Shown here piece after piece: positions 55,191 to 63,175 of a DNA stretch of 64,000 bases. This DNA is from a virus, in IMG/VR virus record IMGVR_UViG_3300025000_000067, positions 1-64,000 of that record. One strand, given 5' to 3'. The notes beneath the pieces were generated by a model. It had not been told where the DNA came from, searched no databases, and saw only the letters and a list, made by a program, of their open reading frames with translations. Both the position numbers and the translations under genes were made by a program. How positions within the stretch are numbered: position 1 is the stretch's first letter; each line of letters begins with the position of its first letter.

Positions 55191-55340
55191 ATGTTTAAGA
55201 CAGAGGAACAGGCTCAGGCAGTATTTAGAGTTTTTATTGATGTTGCGCTTAATCGGGAAGTATCTTTAGTTGATCTTATGCAAATTACACCACGACATAT
55301 GGATGTAGAGGCAGCTAAAGATTGGCTTAATTCCATATGA
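55191..55340 (+). CDS. Small hypothetical protein (49 aa)
   Basis: ATG 55191 follows AAGGGAGTGGG. The product MFKTEEQAQAVFRVFIDVAL, ending AAKDWLNSI, is helical. It is the first gene to the right of the RHH gene. Function unknown. Confidence 0.5.
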   Translation: MFKTEEQAQAVFRVFIDVALNREVSLVDLMQITPRHMDVEAAKDWLNSI

Positions 55341-55349
55341 GCACCTGTA

Positions 55350-55457
55350 ATGAGAAAACAGCTATGCGAGTTACATGGTAAGGACACCTATGAAGAGTGC
55401 CTACAAACTATCTTAGGTAATAAGGAGTTAGATGAACAGGTACATACCTATGAATGA
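55350..55457 (+). CDS. Possible micro-protein (35 aa) overlapping rha
   Basis: ATG 55350 opens MRKQLCELHGKDTYEECLQT and ends inside rha. It lacks a strong ribosome binding site and overlaps the next gene by 26 bases. It may be a leader peptide or spurious. Confidence 0.25.
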   Translation: MRKQLCELHGKDTYEECLQTILGNKELDEQVHTYE

Positions 55458-56022
55458 ATTAACTAAGATAGTTGTTGAAGGCGATATCTTTAAAGTAGAC
55501 AGCAGAATTATTGCTAAAAACTTTGAAAAGGACCACAGGCACGTATTACGAGATATTGATAATCTAATTGCGCAAATAGATGTGTCCAAAATTGGGCACA
55601 TCTCTGAAAGCTATTTTGTGCCAGCTAAGTATGCAGATGTGCATGGTAGGGTACAAAGATTCTATGATATGACTTTTAGAGGTTTTATACTTCTTACTAT
55701 GGGTTTTACAGGGGAAAAGGCATTTGCTTGGAAATTAAAGTACATTGATACTTTTGAGTGGCTGAGACAAGAGTACTTAAAAAAGCTAAAAGTACCTGAG
55801 CATCCCTTTATAAACCTAGCTACTATGACAGGTCTTCAAATGGATGTTTTTGAGCGTTTTGTGCCAGATGGTATGACGCTGAGGGAAGGGGCTTTTTGGT
55901 TTAATACAGACTTCTATAAGGATATAATTAGATCCTATGAAAAGGGAGTAAGGAAGTTTGAGCGTAAACAAGCTAGGCTAAAACAAAAGAAATTAGAATC
56001 ATCTTCAGAAGTTGAGGACTAA
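55432..56022 (+). CDS. rha: Rha-family phage regulatory protein
   Basis: The 196-aa protein matches pRha: DSRIIAKNFEKDHRHVLRDI near 20, then ISESYFVPAKYADVHGRVQR and YDMTFRGFILLTMGFTGEKA, then FAWKLKYIDTFEWLR. Rha proteins are DNA-binding regulators of temperate phages that can interfere with host factors. ATG 55432 follows AAGGAG; ATG 55450 is an alternative. The C-terminus is a basic coiled coil. Its presence supports a temperate lifestyle. Confidence 0.85.
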   Translation: MNRYIPMNELTKIVVEGDIFKVDSRIIAKNFEKDHRHVLRDIDNLIAQIDVSKIGHISESYFVPAKYADVHGRVQRFYDMTFRGFILLTMGFTGEKAFAWKLKYIDTFEWLRQEYLKKLKVPEHPFINLATMTGLQMDVFERFVPDGMTLREGAFWFNTDFYKDIIRSYEKGVRKFERKQARLKQKKLESSSEVED

Positions 56023-56059
56023 GGTCAAATAGACCAGAGCATAAAGGAGGAATACACCG

Positions 56060-56239
56060 ATGTATGATGCAGGGACAACTGTATCGATCATCATTGTGCT
56101 TACACTAGGCCTTATGGTCGTTAGCCTAATATTCGCTGTAAAGATCATTCAGCTAAAGAAGGTAATTAAAGCCTTAAGAGCTAAGTATACCAAGATTAGA
56201 GCTTTAGGCCGAAAGCCTAAGTACTATAACTGGTCCTAG
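56060..56239 (+). CDS. Small single-pass membrane protein (59 aa)
   Basis: ATG 56060 follows AAAGGAGGAATACACCG. Residues 8-28 (VSIIIVLTLGLMVVSLIFAV) cross the membrane and a basic tail follows (VIKALRAKYTKIRALGRKPK). Function unknown; next to another membrane protein gene. Confidence 0.55.
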   Translation: MYDAGTTVSIIIVLTLGLMVVSLIFAVKIIQLKKVIKALRAKYTKIRALGRKPKYYNWS

Positions 56240-56251
56240 AGGGGGAACACT

Positions 56252-56458
56252 ATGTTCAAGGTATCAGACACTTTAATACATGCGATTATTATTCTATCCT
56301 TATCCGGACTAACTGGTCTGCTTGTTGTAGCTGTATTTTATGCGTGGGATTGGGCCTTTACCAAGATACTAGAAGTATTAGGCGTTAAAAAATGCTTCGT
56401 TGAGTTTTTGATTAAAAAATACCGAGATAAGCGAGTGACTAAACAGAAGATGGAATAG
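56252..56458 (+). CDS. Small membrane protein (68 aa)
   Basis: The segment HAIIILSLSGLTGLLVVAVF is hydrophobic and the remainder is basic. It begins after GAGGGGGAAC and lies just before the large terminase. Function unknown. Confidence 0.52.
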   Translation: MFKVSDTLIHAIIILSLSGLTGLLVVAVFYAWDWAFTKILEVLGVKKCFVEFLIKKYRDKRVTKQKME

Positions 56459-56470
56459 GCAGGTGACATC

Positions 56471-58288
56471 ATGGAGGGCTTCTCACGACAGGAGATATTT
56501 GACTATCAAATACGCACTAGGCCCTCTATATGGGCTCAGTACCACACTAAGCTAAGGGGAAAGCCTTATCGCTTCGAACAACTCAATCCTGATGGCTCCT
56601 TGGACCTACGGAAGGCCTTTCAGATATCCCCTCAAGAGCAGAATATAGGGCTCCGTGGTCAAAGGCAGTTTCTTCAGCAAATGCTAGATGACCAGCACCC
56701 ATATAAGTCAGAACAGAAGTCCCGGCAATGTGGGGCCAGTGAGAACGAGGTTAGAGAAGTCTTATGGTTTGCTGATACTCATCCCTACTCATCTATCGTC
56801 TATGTCTTCCCAACGTTTGACCAAGTGGCTGACTTCTCAAAGACACGGATCGAGGAGGTTATGAGAGAGTCACCTCATGTGAAGAGTCGTATGGGCTATG
56901 ACCCAAAGACAGGTAAAAAGAGGCAGGGTGAAGATCCTGTGGACAATGTACGACTACGGAAGATGGGGGATAACAGCTGGCTCTATTTCCGTAGTGGTAG
57001 TACACCAAAAGCCGGAGAAGGAATACCATGCGACGTGGTTGTGTTCGATGAGATCGACAGAATGGCACCAAATGTCATGATTGCCTTCAATGAAACGCTG
57101 TCATCCAGCGCCTATGGATGGAGAAGGGACGTATCAACCCCTAGCCTCCCTGGTGTAGGTGTGAATGCAAGCTTCAAAGATTCAGATCAACAGCATTGGT
57201 TTATGAAATGCCCACACTGTAATCATTGGACTACGATGATACATGACTTTCCGAAGGGTGTAGAGCAGCTTACTGTAGACCGCCATGATCGGCCAAATCA
57301 CAACTTGCATCTAGTCTATGACTGGGTGCAGGAGTCAGACAGGTACATATACACTTGTTTGAAGTGTAAGAGACCTATTAGTGACGAAATGCGGATCAAT
57401 GGCATATGGCAACCGCTCTACCCTCATAGAGATCGAATCAGGGGTTATCAAATAAGCCAACTTATGTGCCCGTGGATAAGCCCTAGCCAACTCATGCAGA
57501 AGAAAGCTGACTATAAGCTAGAGCAGCTGTTTATGAACTATGTTATTGGCCTAACCTACCTTGGGGACAATGTCATGATATCTAAGGGGGATATTCTTAG
57601 ATGCTGTGATACGTCGCTTACGAATCCCTATGACCTCAGAAGGGATCGTGTGTGTCTAGGTGTAGACTGGGGTAACACATCGTGGGGTACTGCTGGCATG
57701 CCTCATCCAGATAACCCAAGTAAGATCATTATTCTGGACATATGGGACGTTAAAGATGATGAAGCAGTGACTACAGATGGCCGGAAGAACAACCCACATA
57801 TATCGAGGACCGCTGATAAGATGAGACAATGGGATGCTAAACGTGGGGTATTTGACGCAGGCTATGGCAAGGACCGTAACTGGGAGCTTATGCAAGTATT
57901 CCCGGGTAAAGTATTTAGCTGTTTCTACCCTAATCTGTCAACGACCTCAACGAAGAATGTAGATGATCAGTGGCACGAGGATGAGGCCAAGGTTAACGTT
58001 GATCGAACACTAGACCTTAAGCTTATGGCCCGGATGTTTAGAGAAGGGCTCTTTGTGATACCAGCATGGGTTGTGCTTAATCCGCTCTTTGAAACCTTCT
58101 TTATCAAGCACCTAACCAACATTGTCCTGATAAGAGATATTGAAGAAGATGAGAAGACTAAAAAAGAGATCATATCTGAGAGAGTGGGCACCCTTCCAGG
58201 TGGAGATCACTTTGCCCATGCAACGAACTATTTGACAATCGCCTTACGGAAGGTTGGTAAAGGTGGCGGGGGAGATTTCTTTTTCTAG
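56471..58288 (+). CDS. terL: Terminase large subunit (GpA-like)
   Basis: The 605-aa packaging motor contains QKSRQCGASENE near 75 (adenine/Walker A region of GpA-type terminases), VVVFDEIDRMAP near 185 (Walker B and catalytic Glu) and a zinc-binding insert CPHCNHW...CLKCKRP. The nuclease half has CLGVDWGNTSWG near 396 and FDAGYGKDRN near 455 with acidic residues for metal. It cuts concatemers and pumps DNA into the prohead. It is followed by small genes, an Ig-like protein and the portal. Confidence 0.9.
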   Translation: MEGFSRQEIFDYQIRTRPSIWAQYHTKLRGKPYRFEQLNPDGSLDLRKAFQISPQEQNIGLRGQRQFLQQMLDDQHPYKSEQKSRQCGASENEVREVLWFADTHPYSSIVYVFPTFDQVADFSKTRIEEVMRESPHVKSRMGYDPKTGKKRQGEDPVDNVRLRKMGDNSWLYFRSGSTPKAGEGIPCDVVVFDEIDRMAPNVMIAFNETLSSSAYGWRRDVSTPSLPGVGVNASFKDSDQQHWFMKCPHCNHWTTMIHDFPKGVEQLTVDRHDRPNHNLHLVYDWVQESDRYIYTCLKCKRPISDEMRINGIWQPLYPHRDRIRGYQISQLMCPWISPSQLMQKKADYKLEQLFMNYVIGLTYLGDNVMISKGDILRCCDTSLTNPYDLRRDRVCLGVDWGNTSWGTAGMPHPDNPSKIIILDIWDVKDDEAVTTDGRKNNPHISRTADKMRQWDAKRGVFDAGYGKDRNWELMQVFPGKVFSCFYPNLSTTSTKNVDDQWHEDEAKVNVDRTLDLKLMARMFREGLFVIPAWVVLNPLFETFFIKHLTNIVLIRDIEEDEKTKKEIISERVGTLPGGDHFAHATNYLTIALRKVGKGGGGDFFF

Positions 58289-58300
58289 AGGAGGATTAAT

Positions 58301-58615
58301 ATGAAAATGCGGAAGATTGTGCAGAAAGTTGTACATTTGAAAGAACATAGGGTAGCCGTACTAGCCTATAGAATGTCAGAGGGTTCTGAAGTACAATACC
58401 TGACTGCTATGCCTAAGGAAGGTAGGCGCATGCTCAAGGAGTTTAGAGAAACTGGTAAGTTTACACGATTAAAACCATGGGTAAGCAGAGATGCCTTAGA
58501 AGTTCTAGAGCCTGTGAGTATGACTATGGCATACACAGATGGCTGGTACGCTAAGATTCCTGCAGTCATTGACTATAAGGAGGATGAAACAAATGGATAT
58601 GTACATTGGATTTAA
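58301..58615 (+). CDS. Hypothetical protein (104 aa)
   Basis: ATG 58301 follows AGAGGAGG. The product is basic and beta-rich (KVVHLKEHRVAVLAYRMSEG, PVSMTMAYTDGWYAKIPAVI). Its end overlaps the next gene. Function unknown. Confidence 0.55.
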   Translation: MKMRKIVQKVVHLKEHRVAVLAYRMSEGSEVQYLTAMPKEGRRMLKEFRETGKFTRLKPWVSRDALEVLEPVSMTMAYTDGWYAKIPAVIDYKEDETNGYVHWI

Positions 58616-59207
58616 GATGATCGAGGCAAAGCCTATGACAGCAAAAGAGGCTAGCCTAATACTATTTGATCGGCCAATTAGCACTGAGAACGCTGATGAA
58701 GAAGGTAATGGCTATCTAGTGAAGTATGAAGATGGCTACACCTCATGGTCACCTAAAGCTCAGTTTGAAAAGGCATACACAAAATTTGGGACTAGGAGTG
58801 CCATAGGTGAAGGCCTAGAAATCAAACCGATTGACTCAAGTGTTTGTATAATCAAATTTAAAGAGGACTTCTCACACGAAGAGATTGAGTCATTTAAGAA
58901 AGCATGGAGAACTGCGATGTGTAGTCCAGGATCACCTAAAGTAACAGCGCTCTGTGTGCCAAATACCATAGACATAAAATCCTTAGAGGGGACAACCTTT
59001 GATTTCTCAGTGGCCCTGAAGCTTCTGAAGTTAGGGTATAAGGTCACAAGAACCTACTGGATGGATGGGGATAGTGTGGTTTACTGGCTAGAGCTGGTAG
59101 ATAACGATATTCGAAAAGGCCGGATGTACGCTGGTAACCTAAGCTATTGGGATGATGCAGAGTCGGCAGCTCTGTTAGCTGAAGACTATAAGCTCATGAA
59201 GCGCTAA
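58593..59207 (+). CDS. Two-domain phage protein with DUF2829/Tad2-like C-terminus (204 aa)
   Basis: ATG 58593 follows AAGGAGG at nine bases. The N-terminal part KMIEAKPMTAKEASLILFDR and YLVKYEDGYTSWSPKAQFEK matches a small domain frequent in phages. The C-terminal part TFDFSVALKLLKLGYKVTRT, then WMDGDSVVYWLEL and ALLAEDYKLMK resembles DUF2829, the fold of Tad2. Tad2 is known to sequester the Thoeris signal molecule. Anti-defence function is inferred from this resemblance only; the middle region is unassigned. Confidence 0.5.
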   Translation: MDMYIGFKMIEAKPMTAKEASLILFDRPISTENADEEGNGYLVKYEDGYTSWSPKAQFEKAYTKFGTRSAIGEGLEIKPIDSSVCIIKFKEDFSHEEIESFKKAWRTAMCSPGSPKVTALCVPNTIDIKSLEGTTFDFSVALKLLKLGYKVTRTYWMDGDSVVYWLELVDNDIRKGRMYAGNLSYWDDAESAALLAEDYKLMKR

Positions 59208-59223
59208 GAGGAGGAAGGGGAAT

Positions 59224-59514
59224 ATGTTAGACGCTGGGTGGACTGTGCATGTCGGATGGCTTGTACTTGCGGTATTAGTTGGGGTAATTATCGGTTGTCT
59301 AATCCTCGGATTCTTTGCAGGGGCAAAGGAACCAAAGTGTGACGAATGCGTGCTGATGTGCAGAGCTGTGTCAAGTGGTAAAGGTACTTACTGCAGCAAT
59401 CAAATGGCTAAACATAAGGCAGAACCACCACTAAAACATAACTGGGAAATAACCCATGCAGATAAACCTACAAGGAGCCCGTACCGTAGAAATGAGCGTC
59501 GTAGTAAGGTTTAA
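59224..59514 (+). CDS. Membrane-anchored Cys-rich protein (96 aa)
   Basis: Residues 12-32 (WLVLAVLVGVIIGCLILGFF) form one membrane segment. The following CDECVLMCRAVSSGKGTYC has four Cys, possibly disulphides or a metal site. The C-terminus is basic. Function unknown. Confidence 0.52.
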   Translation: MLDAGWTVHVGWLVLAVLVGVIIGCLILGFFAGAKEPKCDECVLMCRAVSSGKGTYCSNQMAKHKAEPPLKHNWEITHADKPTRSPYRRNERRSKV

Positions 59515-59599
59515 TAATCTTCGGAAGTAAAAGGGCTATTGATTTTCCATAAATAATGGTATTATTAGTTTAATATGCAAATGGGACGGGGGAATTTAT

Positions 59600-60880
59600 A
59601 TGAGTCAGATTGGAGATACACGAGAGTATACAAATATTGATGAGAGTGCCAGCAAGTTGCTTGCTAAGTGTCCACAATGTCAGGTAAAAGCAGTACCGAA
59701 GGGAATCAACTCAACGAGTCCGGGGGCACCAGGTGAAAAGCACTGCCCTAATTGTGGCCAGATCTTTGGCCGGGGAACCTTCCCGACAAAGGTGCTAACA
59801 GTTGCTGTAACTGGGACTGCAGGAGCGGTAACCATTGCAGTGGATAAGGCTAGGCTGCAAATGTTATCTGAAGTCCTTCCTGCTATTGCTACCGATAAGT
59901 CAGTAGCATGGAGTGTAGCAGCTGGGACAGGAACAGCGTCAATCAGTTCTGGTGGCTTACTGCAGTCACTAACAAACGGCACTGTTACCGTGTTGGCTAC
60001 AGCTAACGATGTGACTAAGGTATCCGGAAGCAGGGTAGTCACGCTAAGTAACCAGAGTATCTGGGTACAGAGTTTAGTAGTTACTGGGGCAGGGAATGCC
60101 ACAACCGTAGAAACAGACAGAGGCACCCTCCAAATGGCCGTAGCAGTATTACCTGCTAATGCTGCGGATAGTGCTGTAGTCTGGAGTGTTACAGCGGGTA
60201 CGGGAACCGCTACAATTAGTGCAGAAGGCCTACTCTCTGCAGTGTCTAATGGGACTGTAACCGTTGTAGCAACCGCTCATGATGGCTCAGGGGTTATTGG
60301 TAGCCGTGTGATCATGTTAAGTAATCAGAGTATCTGGGTAGCTAGCCTAGTTGTATCGGGTGCAGCTGGTGCAACAACTATCACAGTAGATGGTGGTACC
60401 CTACAGATGGATGTTGCTGCATTGCCTGCTAATGCTACAGATGCTTCTGTAACATGGAGTGTAGCAGCTGGAACTGGTACAGCAACGATTAGTGCGGGTG
60501 GATTGTTAACCGCAGTAACAGATGGAACAGTAACCGTCACAGCCACAGCAGACGATGCGGGTGGAGTTACAGATGATCTAGTAATTACGCTCAGTAATCA
60601 AATTAAGCTGGTGACTAGCATTGTAGTAACTGGAGCGGGAAGTGCAGTAATCATTGATGTAAATGATGGCACCCTTCAGATGGCTGCAGCAGTTTTACCT
60701 GTTGATGCCGATGATGGTACCTATACATGGTCCGTAGAGCCGGGAACCGGGGCAGCTGCGATCAGTGATACTGGGTTACTCACTGCGGTAACCAATGGTA
60801 CAGTGACCGTAAAAGCTACAGCTAATGATACCTCAGGTATTGTTGGTGAGAGGATAATTACAATTAGTAATCAAGTATAA
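59600..60880 (+). CDS. Zinc ribbon plus four Ig-like (BIG2-type) repeats
   Basis: The 426-aa protein starts with CPQCQVKAVPKG...CPNCGQIFG, a zinc ribbon at 24-56. Four repeats of about 92 residues follow, each with a W-S-V core (SVAWSVAAGTGTASIS), a GLL turn and NGTVTVLATA before SNQ. These are BIG2-like Ig domains known from phage capsid and tail decoration and bacterial surface proteins. The position between terminase and portal suggests an outer capsid decoration, perhaps binding host surfaces. Repeat DNA is diverged, so the duplication is old. Confidence 0.82.
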   Translation: MSQIGDTREYTNIDESASKLLAKCPQCQVKAVPKGINSTSPGAPGEKHCPNCGQIFGRGTFPTKVLTVAVTGTAGAVTIAVDKARLQMLSEVLPAIATDKSVAWSVAAGTGTASISSGGLLQSLTNGTVTVLATANDVTKVSGSRVVTLSNQSIWVQSLVVTGAGNATTVETDRGTLQMAVAVLPANAADSAVVWSVTAGTGTATISAEGLLSAVSNGTVTVVATAHDGSGVIGSRVIMLSNQSIWVASLVVSGAAGATTITVDGGTLQMDVAALPANATDASVTWSVAAGTGTATISAGGLLTAVTDGTVTVTATADDAGGVTDDLVITLSNQIKLVTSIVVTGAGSAVIIDVNDGTLQMAAAVLPVDADDGTYTWSVEPGTGAAAISDTGLLTAVTNGTVTVKATANDTSGIVGERIITISNQV

Positions 60881-60909
60881 GCTAACCACGAGCCCAGGGG
60901 GAATTAAAG

Positions 60910-60954
60910 AAAGAGCGGAGGAAGGGGACAACCTTCGTCTGCTCTTTTTGTTTT
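60910..60954 (+). terminator. Terminator before portal gene
   Basis: AAAGAGCGGAGGAAGG pairs with CCTTCGTCTGCTCTTT with few mismatches, followed by T runs. Confidence 0.8.
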
Positions 60955-60973
60955 AGGTAGAGGAGGTATGGTT

Positions 60974-62776
60974 ATGGATAACATACTAGACATTTGTGCA
61001 ACAGCCCCAAAAGCTGAAGAGCTTCTGAAGGCCTTTGCTAGTGGAGAAAAGATAAAGATGGGTAAGCCTAAGTCTGCAATTATTGATCCGTATATGACGA
61101 CAGGGGCTAACGGCCTAAGACAGAAACCTACTGCTGTTCCATACTCTGTGCTTAGACGAATGGCTAAGGTCCCTGCAGTAGCTGCGATCATTAACACAAG
61201 ACTCAATCAAGTTGCACGGTTCTCTCGACGGCCACGATTTGAAGGGGATATGGGATTTAAGATCGTACTGAAGGACAGAGAAGCTAAAATGTCAGAGGCC
61301 CAGAAAAAACGAGCCTTCGAGCTGGAAGAGTTCTTCATGACCACAGGTGCCGTGCCTAATGCTAAGCGCAAAGACAACTTTGATAAGTTCATGCGTAAGA
61401 TTGTACGTGATACCTTGACATTAGATGTTGTGACCTTTGAAAATGTAGGTAATCGCAAAGGAACCATAGCTGAGATATGGGCTATTGATGGCGCAACGAT
61501 TGAACTTGTAGCCAGTGATCTAACAGGTGCAGAGCGGGAAATGCCTGTCTATGAGCCAATGACCCGGGCCGGGCAGTCAATAGCTAAGGACATATCCTAT
61601 GTGCAGAGGGTTAATGGCCAGATTATTGCGGAGTTTACAGAAGACGAATTGTGTTTTGCTATTCGCAATCCTCAGACAGATATCAACATGGTGGACTTCG
61701 GAATGTCAGAACTTGAAACACTAATAGAGATTGTCACAGGAATTATGAATAGCGTCCGGTACAATACAAGCTATTTCAGTGAATCACACCTACCCCAAGG
61801 GATACTAGAAATCGTGGGTAGCTATGAAGACTCACACTTAGAAGGTTTTAAGAAGCACTGGAAAGCGATGACTAGTGGCGCATCAGGGAAGTGGGCAGTG
61901 CCTGTGATGGCCTTAAAAGAAGGAGCAGGGTTTAAGTTCACAAACTTTAAGGCAAATAATCGGGATATGGAGTTCAATGAGTTCTTAGAGTTTTTGTTCA
62001 ATATCGCCTGTGCAGTGTATCAGATCGATCCCAATGAAGTAGGTTTTAAGTCTTGGACCAGTGGTGGCAACGGAGCTATGAAATCGGACAATACAGAAGT
62101 CAAGATTGACCAGTCAAAGGATAAAGGATTCGTCCCGCTCATGCAGTTCTTAGCCAATACCTTCAATTCAGAAGTCGTGGACCGGATTGATGATCAGTTT
62201 GCCTTTACATGGATTGGAATTGATGAACAAGATGAGGAGCAGAAGTGGGCGCGGTATAAGGAGCAGATTGACTCGGGAGTTGTCGTCGTTGCAGAGATCC
62301 GGAAGAAAGAAGACATGGATGAACTGTTGGATGAGGAAGGTAAACCCGCTCAATGGACAACAGCACCTGGTAACCCCACCCTAATTCAGGTGTTTATGGC
62401 TGAAGTCAATGCTAAGATGGCAGAAGAACAGCAAGCACAGCAACAACAGCAGGGTGCTATCGACGGAGCACAGGAGAAGATGACTGCTGATGATACCCAT
62501 AGTAAGGCTTTAGAAGTCATGGATAAGCAACACCAGCAGGGATTAGAAGCTAAGAAGTTGGATCAAGAACATCAAGTTAACCTAGAGAAAATCAAGCATA
62601 AACAAGGTCTTGAAGGTAAACAGCTTGACCAAAAGCATCAGACAAATATTGAACAGATGAAAGCAAAAGCACAGGCTAAGAAGCCACCGCTTAAGAAATC
62701 TCTTATAGATTCTTCCGAAGTATTAGATTCCGAAGAGGACGAGCTGCAGGTATCAATTGAGTGGGGAGATTACTAA
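60974..62776 (+). CDS. Portal protein
   Basis: ATG 60974 (seven bases after GGAGG) is preferred to ATG 60968. The 600-aa protein has the phage portal pattern: VPYSVLRRMAKVPAVAAIIN and TRLNQVARFSRRPRF near 60, then a long wing/stem core with SELETLIEIVTGIMNSVRYN and FLFNIACAVYQIDPNEVGF. The C-terminal 100 residues are a Gln-rich coiled coil of heptads (HQQGLEAKKLDQEHQVNLEK). It forms the dodecameric ring through which DNA is packaged. Confidence 0.85.
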   Translation: MDNILDICATAPKAEELLKAFASGEKIKMGKPKSAIIDPYMTTGANGLRQKPTAVPYSVLRRMAKVPAVAAIINTRLNQVARFSRRPRFEGDMGFKIVLKDREAKMSEAQKKRAFELEEFFMTTGAVPNAKRKDNFDKFMRKIVRDTLTLDVVTFENVGNRKGTIAEIWAIDGATIELVASDLTGAEREMPVYEPMTRAGQSIAKDISYVQRVNGQIIAEFTEDELCFAIRNPQTDINMVDFGMSELETLIEIVTGIMNSVRYNTSYFSESHLPQGILEIVGSYEDSHLEGFKKHWKAMTSGASGKWAVPVMALKEGAGFKFTNFKANNRDMEFNEFLEFLFNIACAVYQIDPNEVGFKSWTSGGNGAMKSDNTEVKIDQSKDKGFVPLMQFLANTFNSEVVDRIDDQFAFTWIGIDEQDEEQKWARYKEQIDSGVVVVAEIRKKEDMDELLDEEGKPAQWTTAPGNPTLIQVFMAEVNAKMAEEQQAQQQQQGAIDGAQEKMTADDTHSKALEVMDKQHQQGLEAKKLDQEHQVNLEKIKHKQGLEGKQLDQKHQTNIEQMKAKAQAKKPPLKKSLIDSSEVLDSEEDELQVSIEWGDY

Positions 62777-62792
62777 AAAGGGGACGGTGTAA

Positions 62793-63152
62793 ATGACTAA
62801 GTCTAGATTAAGGCACTGCAAGGATGGCGTTCAAGAATATGATCTTCTGTGGCTCTGGTGCCCAGGGTGTAACGAGTACCATGCAGTTAAAGTTAACACT
62901 TCAAATGGTTGGAATTGGAATGGAAGTCAAGAAAAACCGACAGTTACACCTTCAATACTAGTGCGAGGTACAAAACCAATAAGTGATGAAGAAGCTAAGA
63001 GAATCCTGAATGGTGAGCATATTGAGTCAATTCCACTGGTATGTCATAGTTTTGTAACAGACGGTAGAATACAGTTTCTTAGTGATTCAACTCATGTGTT
63101 AGCAGGCCAAACAGTGGATTTACCTGAATTGGACGAAAATGATATTGATTAG
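62793..63152 (+). CDS. DUF6527-like phage protein (119 aa)
   Basis: The sequence LWLWCPGCNEYHAVKVNTS, WNWNGSQEKPTVTPSI, LVCHSFVTDGRIQFLSDSTH and VLAGQTVDLP matches DUF6527 proteins found in many phage genomes. Conserved Cys and His could bind a metal. It sits between portal and head genes, where it is often found. Function unknown. Confidence 0.72.
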   Translation: MTKSRLRHCKDGVQEYDLLWLWCPGCNEYHAVKVNTSNGWNWNGSQEKPTVTPSILVRGTKPISDEEAKRILNGEHIESIPLVCHSFVTDGRIQFLSDSTHVLAGQTVDLPELDENDID

Positions 63153-63175
63153 AGGAGTTGAGGAGGTTGAAGCAA

